A DNA stretch of 43,204 bases from Dehalococcoidia bacterium (lineage in GTDB: Bacteria > Chloroflexota > Dehalococcoidia > GIF9 > UBA5629). The stretch is taken from NCBI GenBank assembly GCA_028716085.1, contig JAQUQM010000006.1, positions 1 through 43,204 of the forward strand. The letters run 5' to 3'. Shown here one piece after another: positions 9,430 to 18,620 of this stretch; within the stretch, counting starts at the first letter, position 1, and the number at the start of each line of letters is the position of its first letter. A program made the position numbers and the translations under genes. The notes under the pieces are model-generated. The model did no database searches and was not told the DNA's origin. It was given only the letters and a program-made list of their open reading frames with translations.

Positions 9430-10320
9430 TTACTCAAATATGGCGGTCACGACTTCTTTAAGGGATTTTTGCACTTCCTGATCATCCGTTATAGACCAGA
9501 CCGCAGCAACTTCGCAGGCGCGCCGGGGAGATATTCCCTCTTTAATCAGCCTGGCAGCATAAATGAGGAGACGTGTACTGATGACTTCCGAGAGGTCCTG
9601 TTCCTTCAGATTGCGAATTTTTTCACCCAGCCTGGCTAGTTTCTCCGCCACTTCATGACCTATTCCGGCCTCATGTTCAATTATTTTGCTCTCGATATTC
9701 TTAGGTGGATGAGTGAACTCGATCGCTATAAAACGTTGGCGCGTGCTGTGTTTTAGATTCTTCAGTATGCTTTGATAACCCGGATTGTAAGAGATCACCA
9801 GCATGAAACTGTCACTGGCCTCGATCATTTCGCCTTTCTTTTCTATATAAAGCGACCTCCTATGATCGGCTAGAGGATGTATTAACACGATTGTATCCTT
9901 GCGCGCCTCTACTACCTCATCGAGGTAACATATGCCGCCGCTTTTGACCGCACGGGTCAGCGGTCCGTCCACCCATCTTGTTACATCGCCTTCCAGCAGA
10001 TATTTACCCACTAGGTCGCTGGCAGTGAGATCCTCATGGCAGGCAATTGTAATGAGAGGTATTCCATCGTGGCTGGCAGCGGTTTCGCCATGCGCTGTAC
10101 TACGATGCTGTTTCTTACTCATGTGATATGTCATATATTCCAGGAAACGTGTTTTGCCACAGCCGGTGGGCCCTTTGAGGAGCACCGGTATTCTCTCGGC
10201 ATATGCCGCTTCAAAAAGCTGTATTTCATCTTTTAGCGGGAGATAAAAAGGTTCCTCGGTGATATAGTATTCCTCAATTATGTGGGATTTAAAATCATGT
10301 CTTCTGGCTTTGTGTGGCAT
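9430..10320 (-). CDS. MoxR-type AAA+ ATPase, CbbQ/NirQ/NorQ-like
   Basis: Walker A LLKGPTGCGKTRFLEYM, CYLDEVVEARKD Walker B region, SYNPGYQSILKNLKHSTRQRF sensor region typical of CbbQ/NorQ. Confidence 0.85.
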   Translation of the reverse strand: MPHKARRHDFKSHIIEEYYITEEPFYLPLKDEIQLFEAAYAERIPVLLKGPTGCGKTRFLEYMTYHMSKKQHRSTAHGETAASHDGIPLITIACHEDLTASDLVGKYLLEGDVTRWVDGPLTRAVKSGGICYLDEVVEARKDTIVLIHPLADHRRSLYIEKKGEMIEASDSFMLVISYNPGYQSILKNLKHSTRQRFIAIEFTHPPKNIESKIIEHEAGIGHEVAEKLARLGEKIRNLKEQDLSEVISTRLLIYAARLIKEGISPRRACEVAAVWSITDDQEVQKSLKEVVTAIFE

Positions 10321-10451
10321 TAAGATTCTCCGGAATTAAATTTGAGCTCCAGTTCATAATTTTATGACTTGCAGCCTTAATTGGCAATAAATGCGGGACA
10401 TATCCCAAAGGCAAGGCTTAATACGGTGGCAGATTATAGGTATGAATAAAA

Positions 10452-11231
10452 TTAGCGGCGCCTGCTATTGGGTTCGTTGTTCCTGCCGGGAGCACTGTTC
10501 TTGCGGATTGGAGGTGGTATAAGCGGGCCTTTGCCTGGTAAAGTGGGATTGGTATTAAGTGTGTGATGCTCAATAATACGAACCGGCCTTTCGATTCTGA
10601 CGGGATTGCCGATTTGAGCGCCGGGCGCGCTTTGTAAGGTGTGATGAATGATCCCGGATTGTGCAGGTTGGATTTTTCTGGACTGAGATCTGATATAACC
10701 CGGGCTGTTTTCAATTGTGTGATGTACCTTAATATCCGGTTCAGCCTTTTTAAACACAGGGACGGTTTGGGGTAAAGGCCTCAGTTCATGATGGATCGTT
10801 TCACCGGGAATAAACCGTGGTGCTGTGTCAGAGGGCACATGCGGTGGTTTGATTATTGTGTGGTGTACCTTAACATCGGGGGGTAATTTGTGGGTGGTCT
10901 GCTCCACACTTTTTTCGGCCAGTTTGCGGCTAAAAATATACTCATCCCTGGGTTTGATCTTGATCGCAGGACGGTTCAGTTCAGGCAGGGGCAGCTGACC
11001 CGGTCGAATGGTCCTGGCTTCGTAAGTGATAGTTCTGCCACGAATATTTTCAACCTTGTAAACGTATTCAGGGTAGTTATATAGCCGCTTCACTGGTGCG
11101 GACGCTTGGCTGCCCCTCTTGCGGCAAAGGAGGCTTATACCTATTGGTGTAGTAAACGGTTCCGGAGCCAGTATGAGTGCAACACCTACGATATCTAATG
11201 CAACATCTTTAGGGGTATAGGCTACAGTCAC
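10452..11231 (-). CDS. Hypothetical protein with five degenerate His-His repeats; start uncertain
   Basis: Open frame 10452-11396, but its 5' 134 nt overlap a convincing DUF5752 gene, so a downstream start (e.g. GTG at 11231) is likely. Hydrophobic N-terminal segment then repeats KVHHTI, TIHHEL, KVHHTI, IIHHTL, IEHHTL. Confidence 0.55.
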   Translation of the reverse strand: MTVAYTPKDVALDIVGVALILAPEPFTTPIGISLLCRKRGSQASAPVKRLYNYPEYVYKVENIRGRTITYEARTIRPGQLPLPELNRPAIKIKPRDEYIFSRKLAEKSVEQTTHKLPPDVKVHHTIIKPPHVPSDTAPRFIPGETIHHELRPLPQTVPVFKKAEPDIKVHHTIENSPGYIRSQSRKIQPAQSGIIHHTLQSAPGAQIGNPVRIERPVRIIEHHTLNTNPTLPGKGPLIPPPIRKNSAPGRNNEPNSRRR

Positions 11232-11262
11232 GTGTGTTGTTTGCTCTTTTAATTTTATTTCA

Positions 11263-11565
11263 TCAAGCTCTGGCCTGCAGCCAGGAAACCCGTTCGGTGA
11301 CGATTTTAACAGCTTCTTTCTGGCTGGGGCTTTTTGCCAGGTCATGCGAAAGCTTGTCATCTCCCAGGACCTCGCGGACCCAGCGTGAAAAATCATTCTT
11401 CTCGTTTGTGACGTGATGATTATAGGTATGGTGGCTCATTTTCGCCAGGGCAATCTTAAGCTCGTAAATATTATTTAAAATTTCGCCGTCATGGCAATAA
11501 AAACGCTTTTCATCCGGTACATGTCTTAAAACTCTTTGAGCATCCTCTTTGGTTCTTACAGTCAT
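11263..11565 (-). CDS. DUF5752-like small protein
   Basis: 100-aa ORF with SD-like ggag upstream of ATG; HHTYNHHVTNEKNDFSRWVREVLGDDKL matches my recollection of the DUF5752 core. Confidence 0.65.
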   Translation of the reverse strand: MTVRTKEDAQRVLRHVPDEKRFYCHDGEILNNIYELKIALAKMSHHTYNHHVTNEKNDFSRWVREVLGDDKLSHDLAKSPSQKEAVKIVTERVSWLQARA

Positions 11566-11672
11566 GGCTATCTCCTTTCACCTCACATTTCCGCTGCTAT
11601 TTCTATGATACAATCATATAATCTTATAAAGCAAGATTTTTCCACTAAGGTTTTCGTAATTATACAGGTAGT

Positions 11673-12839
11673 CTACGGTACTACATCCGTATAGCGTGTT
11701 ATGAACGCTGAGCTGTCATAAATCTTTTGATGGCTGATGCGGTATTTTTGCAGCATTTTCATTATATAACCGATGTGATCTTTTACAGTATTAACATGAA
11801 TGTGCATTAACTTGCAGATCTGCAGAGTCCTTTCGGGTGACCCGGCCAGTACCTGCACCGGGCATCTGCCGCCGCAATACCAGTGAACCGAACAATTATT
11901 ACATCCGAGCTTCTTTTTATATTCAATGAGAGACTGTAGTTTGGAGGCAGGTATCTCCGTATCATCGGCAAGGGCAAACACGCCAAAAGAATCGGGAAGG
12001 TCGGCACAGGCGTGTACTTTGCCTCCCCGTATATCGTAGTTTCTAGCCAGTTCAACGGCGCAGGCTGTATGGCCCCGCTGTCTCTTTTCGAGGAAATACA
12101 GGATAAGCTCATTTATATGAGCAATAGGAAGAATTTCGCCGTCGGAAAGCCATGATACATACTGTCTCATAATTTGCTCAAGTTCAGCTTCATATTCTGC
12201 GGAATATTTCTTAAAGTTACTGAAAGGCTGCCTGGTATCAGCCCAGTGCCAGAAAAAATGATCTGACAATCCATGACGGTGCAAGGCTATAAATTGATTA
12301 TAACAATCGAGGAGGGATTGTTCTTCCCTCAGCGTGCTCCACATTAAAATGTTGCCTTTGTACACCTGCCTCAGTTGTTCAAGGCCGGAAATGATTTTGC
12401 TGAGGCTGGTACCCGGCCTGACGCGCTGGTGTTGCGCGGAACTGCCATCAACAGAAATTGAATAAAGCCATATGCTCTGGATAAGCTCGGGGTATTTCTC
12501 GATAGTATCTGCCATGAGTTCACCATTTGTGTAGACCATGTAGCGAATACGTCTGCCTGCAGATGATTTATTGATGATTGTACAGATTGAATGCATCCGT
12601 TCAGGATTAAGAAACGGTTCCCCGCCATAAAAACAAAGAGTGATATCCTGTTCCGGATATTTCTCGGCTATTGCCAGAACTATCACCGCGTCTCGCTGTG
12701 GATCACATTCCAGATTGGTTAAAGCACCGTCATCGAGTTTAGCAAAGGTGAGAGAACCGTTAATACAGCCTTTACATTGCGCATAGCAGTGTGAAGTTAT
12801 CGTCAGATTGATAACAATATCGTCGTTTTCTTTATACAA
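11673..12839 (-). CDS. Radical SAM protein with C-terminal SPASM domain
   Basis: CYAQCKGC (CxxxCxxC), CFYGGEPFLNP, and SPASM-type cysteines CNNCSVHWYCGGRCPVQ...QIC. Confidence 0.85.
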   Translation of the reverse strand: MYKENDDIVINLTITSHCYAQCKGCINGSLTFAKLDDGALTNLECDPQRDAVIVLAIAEKYPEQDITLCFYGGEPFLNPERMHSICTIINKSSAGRRIRYMVYTNGELMADTIEKYPELIQSIWLYSISVDGSSAQHQRVRPGTSLSKIISGLEQLRQVYKGNILMWSTLREEQSLLDCYNQFIALHRHGLSDHFFWHWADTRQPFSNFKKYSAEYEAELEQIMRQYVSWLSDGEILPIAHINELILYFLEKRQRGHTACAVELARNYDIRGGKVHACADLPDSFGVFALADDTEIPASKLQSLIEYKKKLGCNNCSVHWYCGGRCPVQVLAGSPERTLQICKLMHIHVNTVKDHIGYIMKMLQKYRISHQKIYDSSAFITRYTDVVP

Positions 12840-12861
12840 ATGGATTTATTCAAGACATAAA

Positions 12862-14691
12862 TTATTTCGTTGAAGGCTCAATCACAAATACCCTGTCCTC
12901 GGTGATATTTTTCAGGTTTTTCTGCAGCCTGAAGTAATCGATTACCGCATCTACATCCCTGATACCGGTGTTTTGCAGCTTGATATAGTCTCTAATCATA
13001 CCTTCGAAAGAACCGGTGAGACTACCCATCCAGCTTACCTTATTGACTACCGACGCTATGCTTTTATCTACAAGATAGTCGGTAGTAGCGATTGTATACT
13101 CGCTGTCCATATTAATTGGCTCGTAATTGCCTTCATCATTTAGTATATCCATTGCAATTACGCGATTATTTTCATTACATGGGCACGACATATCAACCGT
13201 CATTTTAAAGCGGGCAATCTCAAAACATGGTGGGGGCACGTTCATCTTAAGATATGGATCCATTGCATTTTCAATAAATGTTTTTAAAAGGCTCCCTTTC
13301 AAAGTGATTATTACTAAGTTTTGTTGGAAGGGCAGCAATGTGTTAATGTGATCAACTGTTATAGGTCCTTTGTAGATATCCGAACGCATATCATAGCTAT
13401 CATACAAGGCCATCTGCACATTCGGATTAACCCCGCGTGCACTCCATAAGAAGGCATCCGCAACGATTGGACCGGGGCCTTTATTGCGCCCGCGATAGAG
13501 ATTTTCATCGGCAACTGCGACTATTGCGCCCACTTCCGGGGATATCTCATTTACATATGGCTGTAAGACTTTGACCATCTCTGGATTTTCAAAGGAGATT
13601 TTTATGCCGGGATTGTTATTTATTTGTTGCGTGATTGAAGCAAATTCAGGCCGGCATGGGCAGAGATGATACCAGCCAGTAGTATCTTCCACCTGAAACT
13701 GTGGTGTCATATAGATAATCGGCTGGCCGCTGTAGTTTTTAATTATCCCCTTTTCATCAAAATCCAGTTTAATTACGCCCAGTAAGCGGTTATGTTCCCA
13801 GGCTTGTACGATCAATACTTTATCACCTGTAGGACCTTGAAGTTCAGCAGGATAGGGCATCTCCGGCTTAAGTCCGAGCTGTTCAAATTGCTGCCCACCC
13901 ATCAATGTGTGGGAATGCCCGCCCACTATAATATCAATTCCGCTTACGGAGTTGGCCATCTTGAGGTCGGCTTCATAACCCAGGTGTGATAGGACAACGA
14001 TCTTATTGATACCCTGTTCATTAAGCTCCGCAATATATTTCTTTACTATTGCCTCCGGATCCAGGAAGACGATATTTTTCGCCGGGTAAGAAAGGAAAGC
14101 CGTGTCCGGAGTAATTAGCCCGATAATGCCGATTTTCTGACCTTCGAATTCGGTTACAATAAAAGGCTTGACTTTGCCTGCTAATAAAGGCTCGTTGGAA
14201 ACATCCAGATTTGCTGCCAGCACAGGAAATTTTGCCCTGTTGATAAAATTCGCTATCTGCTGGGTTCCGTGGTTAAAATCGTGGTTTCCCAGTGTCAGGG
14301 CGTCGAAACGCATGGTGTTCATGGCATCGCAGTCAGCTATGCCCGCGAATTTTGGCGTCCAAAACGTGCCGTCCATAACGTCTCCGGCATGCAGTAAGAG
14401 AACGTTACGCTCTTTGCTCCGAATGTCTTCAACCGCGGATGAAAGCAATCCATAGCCGCCTACGGACGTAAGAGCATTAATAACGTTATATTTCAGCAGG
14501 TAATTGTATGCCAGTACATACGAGTGAGTATCGTTTACATGGGCGATTGTTATGGAAAGAGGCTCCGTAATGATTTCCTTGAGCGGTTTTTCTGGAGAGA
14601 TGGACGCCGAACAACCGATACTGATTACCAGTTGAATGATTGCCAAAATAAGTAATAAACGCCGTAGATTAGCAGAATGTAGTAATTTCAC
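12862..14691 (-). CDS. Bifunctional UDP-sugar hydrolase/5'-nucleotidase family lipoprotein
   Basis: Lipobox-like VISIGC; metallophosphoesterase motifs AHVNDTHSY, HAGDVMDGT, LGNHDFNHG, SHLGYEAD, GGHSHT. Confidence 0.9.
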   Translation of the reverse strand: MKLLHSANLRRLLLILAIIQLVISIGCSASISPEKPLKEIITEPLSITIAHVNDTHSYVLAYNYLLKYNVINALTSVGGYGLLSSAVEDIRSKERNVLLLHAGDVMDGTFWTPKFAGIADCDAMNTMRFDALTLGNHDFNHGTQQIANFINRAKFPVLAANLDVSNEPLLAGKVKPFIVTEFEGQKIGIIGLITPDTAFLSYPAKNIVFLDPEAIVKKYIAELNEQGINKIVVLSHLGYEADLKMANSVSGIDIIVGGHSHTLMGGQQFEQLGLKPEMPYPAELQGPTGDKVLIVQAWEHNRLLGVIKLDFDEKGIIKNYSGQPIIYMTPQFQVEDTTGWYHLCPCRPEFASITQQINNNPGIKISFENPEMVKVLQPYVNEISPEVGAIVAVADENLYRGRNKGPGPIVADAFLWSARGVNPNVQMALYDSYDMRSDIYKGPITVDHINTLLPFQQNLVIITLKGSLLKTFIENAMDPYLKMNVPPPCFEIARFKMTVDMSCPCNENNRVIAMDILNDEGNYEPINMDSEYTIATTDYLVDKSIASVVNKVSWMGSLTGSFEGMIRDYIKLQNTGIRDVDAVIDYFRLQKNLKNITEDRVFVIEPSTK

Positions 14692-14732
14692 TTCATTTCT
14701 CCTGAAGTTTAACTGGAACTATTATAGATGTT

Positions 14733-15209
14733 TTACAATATTTTTCTAAAAGTTATTTTATCGTCACCGGGTGAGTAGAACTCCGGAATAGTGCTGATCG
14801 CATCGTAACCCAGCGAACTATAAAGGTTCCTGGCTGCCGTGTAATGCGGATTGGAAGATGTTTCTATAAGGATCATATGGCCGCCGGCTTCCCTGATTTT
14901 TTGCTCAGCCAGTTTGATTAGTGTGCTGCCAATCCCTTTACCCCTGTGTCGGGATGCGGTGGCCACCCAGTAGAAATCCCAGGTGCCCTGGGTCATGGGC
15001 GTAGGTCCATAGCAGATGTATCCCAGAATTTGGTCTTCGGATTCTGCGATATAGATATGGTATCCCGATCCGGCAATATCGGTCAGGTAAGCGTCAATGA
15101 CTTCTTCGGCTACATTTACTTCTTCCGGTGTAAATGCCTCCGTATTTTTCATAATTTCCATGATTCCCGACTTATCCGGGGATTTCATGGCTCTGATTCT
15201 TATCGGCAT
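14733..15209 (-). CDS. GNAT family N-acetyltransferase
   Basis: GNAT motif A RHRGKGIGSTLIKLAEQKI; ARNLYSSLGYDAI near the C-terminus. Confidence 0.85.
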   Translation of the reverse strand: MPIRIRAMKSPDKSGIMEIMKNTEAFTPEEVNVAEEVIDAYLTDIAGSGYHIYIAESEDQILGYICYGPTPMTQGTWDFYWVATASRHRGKGIGSTLIKLAEQKIREAGGHMILIETSSNPHYTAARNLYSSLGYDAISTIPEFYSPGDDKITFRKIL

Positions 15210-15212
15210 GGT

Positions 15213-16205
15213 TTATTCCAGCGCAAGATTTACAATTTTTTCAATGAGCTGCGTGTATGTCAGGCCAATGGCTTCTGCCTGGCGTGCGATTCCGAGTTCA
15301 GGGGATATATCGGGATTTGCATTTATTTCGAGCACTTTGATATCGCCTGCAGGGTCCTGCCGCATATCCACACGGGCGTAACCTCTACAGCCCACAGATG
15401 TGCATCCTTTAAGCACTATGTCGCTGATGGTTTTCTTCAAACCGCTGTCAATTGGAGCTGGACAGGTAACCCCGGTTCCCGCATAATACTCGGTTTCTTC
15501 AAACCACTTGGATTCAAAGGTAAGTAGCCTGGGTAATCCCGGAGGAAGTGAATAGGTGATCTCGGAAATTTCGACCAGCGATAGTGTTTCGTTGCCCAGT
15601 ACGGAGGCATTGAACTCCCTGCCGTCAACAAATTCTTCCACCAGAGCAATACCGCCGAAACTGTTACTCACGCGTTCAACCTGGTTTGCCAGTTGCTCCA
15701 CGTTGGATACCACACTTTCCGGCAATAGCCCGTGACTGGCGTCTTCACTTTGGGGCTTAACAATACAGGGGAATTCCAGGTTAAAGCGCGTTAATGTAGC
15801 AGAATTCAACAGCTGATATAGCGGTGTTTTAATGCCGACTTTATTGAGAACCAGCTTTGTGCGGACCTTGTCCAGAGTCAACTCCAGTACATGGGAAGGA
15901 TTACCCGTAAAACGGATTTCCCTGTCTTCCATCCAGCGGGCGATAACAGGTTCCGATGAGGGATCATCGTCAAATCCCTCAAAGATATTGAAAATCAAAT
16001 CAGCACGAACTGATGCAAGTGTGTTGATTGCATTGTCCAGGGGCCTGTGCAGCGGGACCTGTTGAACTGTATGCCCGAGTTCAAGAAGGGCTTTTTTGAC
16101 GGCGACAACCTCTTCCAGTACGCCAACAATCGCCTCGGATTCACCGATCTGGTTGGGTATATCGGTGAAAGGATCGTTATATATTATGGCTACTGATAAA
16201 GGCAT
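15213..16205 (-). CDS. ATP-grasp ligase, D-alanine-D-alanine ligase-like (second of two)
   Basis: ARVDMRQDPAGDIKVLEINANPDISP; FIVNIFEGFDD-like LIFNIFEGFDD and FTGNPSHVLELTLDKVRTK. The ORF extends to 16253, but the second Met at 16205 (MPLSVAIIYND) fits the fold start better. Confidence 0.8.
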   Translation of the reverse strand: MPLSVAIIYNDPFTDIPNQIGESEAIVGVLEEVVAVKKALLELGHTVQQVPLHRPLDNAINTLASVRADLIFNIFEGFDDDPSSEPVIARWMEDREIRFTGNPSHVLELTLDKVRTKLVLNKVGIKTPLYQLLNSATLTRFNLEFPCIVKPQSEDASHGLLPESVVSNVEQLANQVERVSNSFGGIALVEEFVDGREFNASVLGNETLSLVEISEITYSLPPGLPRLLTFESKWFEETEYYAGTGVTCPAPIDSGLKKTISDIVLKGCTSVGCRGYARVDMRQDPAGDIKVLEINANPDISPELGIARQAEAIGLTYTQLIEKIVNLALE

Positions 16206-17196
16206 CACCGTATCTCGCCAAGCCGACTTCAAGGATTGATCTGATAAGGGCATTATAACTCCAGCCCATCTTGTATGACATGATGGGCAGATCTCCCGAT
16301 ACAGGATTAAGACCTGGAAGCGGATTTACTTCAAGGAGATAGGGAATACCATCTTCACTGAGGCGGAAATCCATCCTGGAAAAGTCCCGGCAGCCAAGTG
16401 CCTTGTAAGCTAGAAGGCTCGCCTCTTTTATTCGCTTGATTATACTTTTACTGAATTTCGAGGGACATTCATATTCGACCAGATTGCGCCAGTCCCGCTT
16501 CACCTCCAGTGAATATATAAAAGTCTTAAATTTTTTTCTGGGTATAATGTGCATGATTCCGACTATTGCAGGCGGTGCATTTCCCACTATGCCAACGGTT
16601 ACTTCCTCTCCGGCGATATATTTTTCTACCAGCACCGGCTGGCCGTATTTTTTAAGCAATTCCCTGGCAGTTGAACGAATTCTGGATGCGACGTCGGCAC
16701 GCGATGTCAGGCGTATGCCTTTACTGGAACCTTCGAACGCGGGTTTAATAAAAGCTGGCATAGGTAGATCCCTGTCCGGCAGGTTTGTTAATTCACGCAG
16801 TGAGTTTATTACGATCCAGGGAGGAGTGGTAACTCCTGCATCCTGAATAAGCTGTTTGGCTAAAGGCTTATCCAGCGTGATGGCAAGCGTTTCAGGATCC
16901 GAACCGGAGTACGGTATTTGAAGCATCTCCAGTACCGAAGGGACCTGTGCTTCACGACTGCGATAATTGCCTCTTCCTTCCGCAATATTGAATACGAAAT
17001 CGGGCTGAGTACGCAGAATCCTGGAAAGAAACTTACGGCCACCACCAAGCTTAACTACATCGTGACCGAATGAGGTCAAAGCTCCGGCAATAGCATTGAC
17101 AACTTCTCGGGAGTCGTATTCTTCGAGGGCGTCATCCTGCAAATACCGGCCTGCTTCTATATCTTCTTTGAGATCATAAGTCAGGCCGATCTTCAT
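16177..17196 (-). CDS. ATP-grasp ligase, D-alanine-D-alanine ligase-like (first of two)
   Basis: FVFNIAEGRGNYRSREAQVPSVLEMLQIPYSGSDPETLAITLDKPLAK and SRMDFRLSEDGIPYLLEVNPLPGLNP. Confidence 0.85.
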   Translation of the reverse strand: MKIGLTYDLKEDIEAGRYLQDDALEEYDSREVVNAIAGALTSFGHDVVKLGGGRKFLSRILRTQPDFVFNIAEGRGNYRSREAQVPSVLEMLQIPYSGSDPETLAITLDKPLAKQLIQDAGVTTPPWIVINSLRELTNLPDRDLPMPAFIKPAFEGSSKGIRLTSRADVASRIRSTARELLKKYGQPVLVEKYIAGEEVTVGIVGNAPPAIVGIMHIIPRKKFKTFIYSLEVKRDWRNLVEYECPSKFSKSIIKRIKEASLLAYKALGCRDFSRMDFRLSEDGIPYLLEVNPLPGLNPVSGDLPIMSYKMGWSYNALIRSILEVGLARYGDAFISSHNI

Positions 17197-17219
17197 GAGG
17201 TGGCTTCTTTACAGCAGTA

Positions 17220-18518
17220 TCATACTGCTACCAGATCGGGCAAAGGCATCTGCAGTTTGCTGTTTGTATGCCTGCCATTCCTGCCGGAGTCGCCGTTAAC
17301 CATTTTGGGATTATGATAGCGGTATATCTCGCCTCTATAGTTGCGGAATGTGATCTGCCCGTTGGATCTCGAAAGCAGATAACTTGCCTGCAAGGGTACT
17401 TTGCCGCCGCCGCCGGGTAGATCAACTACGTAGGTTGGTATAGCAAGCCCCGAGGTATGCCCCCGCATTCCCTCGATGATGCGCAGCCCCTTCTCTCTTG
17501 TGGTCCGGAGATGTTCTGTCCCCTCAACCTCATCAGCCTGGAAGAGGTAGTAAGGACGCACCTTTGCTTTAAGAAGGCCGTGGCACAATTTCATCTGGGC
17601 TTCTATGGAATCATTAATACCGGCGAGCAGCACCGACTGATTGTTAACCGGAATACCATGTTTCAATATCATATCACAGGCAGCTTTCGCCTCATCCGTA
17701 AGTTCGTGAACATGATTGAAATGGGTATTCATCCATATAGGGCTGTACTTGGCAAGCATGTCGCAAAGCTCATTATCTATACGCTGGGGAAGGACCACCG
17801 GCACGCGGCTGCCTATGCGTATAATCTCAACATGATCGATAGCTCTAATCTTGCTAATAATAGTTTCCAGATGGCGGGTGGAGAGCGTTAGCGGATCACC
17901 ACCTGAAATAATGACGTCCCTGATACCTGTGTGCTCACGAATGTATGACAGCATTCGCTCAATCTCCTGCGGAGTACGAACCCACCTTCCGCGACGCCAT
18001 TCCCGTTTACGCGTGCAATGGCGGCAGAACATCGGGCATATATCTGTCACGACCATGAGAATACGATCCGGATATCTATGCACAAGCCCAGGTATGACAG
18101 AATCCCTTTCTTCCTCAAGCGGATCTTCCGAGAGGATACCGGACAGGGCAATCTCATCATACGCAGGCAGGGCCTGTTTCCTGATGGGATCACATGGATC
18201 ATCCTGTTTGATTAGACAGAAATAGTAGGGTGTGATGGAGATAGGGTATTTACTGGTGACCAGCATCATTGTGACCTGGTCGCGAATTGAAAGCGGAGTA
18301 AGTTTAGAAAGGTCTTCTACGCTGGTGACACGGTTACGGAATTGCCATTTCCAGTCATTCCAATTTACATCTGATACGCTGCCGAAAAACCTTTGCCTGT
18401 TTTTTAACAGGCGTAAGCCTGGAGGTTCCTCTACTTCAGTTGAAGCGTGGCCTGGAGGTTCCTCCTCTGCAGCGAGATCGAAAAGGTCCTTTTGTTTAGT
18501 AGACGTTGTTGGCGCCAA
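17220..18518 (-). CDS. kamA: KamA family radical SAM protein, lysine 2,3-aminomutase-like
   Basis: CPMFCRHCTRKREW, DVIISGGDPLTLS, YYLFQADEVEGTEHLRT, RGHTSGLAIPTYVVDLPGGGGKVPL, all characteristic of KamA. Confidence 0.85.
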   Translation of the reverse strand: MAPTTSTKQKDLFDLAAEEEPPGHASTEVEEPPGLRLLKNRQRFFGSVSDVNWNDWKWQFRNRVTSVEDLSKLTPLSIRDQVTMMLVTSKYPISITPYYFCLIKQDDPCDPIRKQALPAYDEIALSGILSEDPLEEERDSVIPGLVHRYPDRILMVVTDICPMFCRHCTRKREWRRGRWVRTPQEIERMLSYIREHTGIRDVIISGGDPLTLSTRHLETIISKIRAIDHVEIIRIGSRVPVVLPQRIDNELCDMLAKYSPIWMNTHFNHVHELTDEAKAACDMILKHGIPVNNQSVLLAGINDSIEAQMKLCHGLLKAKVRPYYLFQADEVEGTEHLRTTREKGLRIIEGMRGHTSGLAIPTYVVDLPGGGGKVPLQASYLLSRSNGQITFRNYRGEIYRYHNPKMVNGDSGRNGRHTNSKLQMPLPDLVAV

Positions 18519-18591
18519 GTTAGGTTATGCCTCCTTAAAAACTATAAAATTTTCCTATTTGTTGCAATCGTAATATTTTTTCCTTGGGTTT

Positions 18592-18620
18592 TTTATAGCA
18601 TTAATGAAAAATCATGTCAA
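18592..18620 (-). promoter_or_regulatory. Candidate sigma70-type promoter for the kamA operon
   Basis: Minus strand TTGACA - 17 nt - TATAAA (plus strand tttata 18592-18597, tgtcaa 18615-18620), about 75 bp upstream of the kamA start. Confidence 0.6.

Noticed and set aside
14733-15209. Calling the GNAT gene ablB (beta-lysine acetyltransferase)
   Set aside because: Neighbourhood is suggestive, but the 158-aa GNAT is shorter than my recollection of AblB and no diagnostic motif was recognised.
14946-15527. 193-aa plus-strand ORF
   Set aside because: Antisense across the GNAT and ATP-grasp genes, which have clear family motifs.
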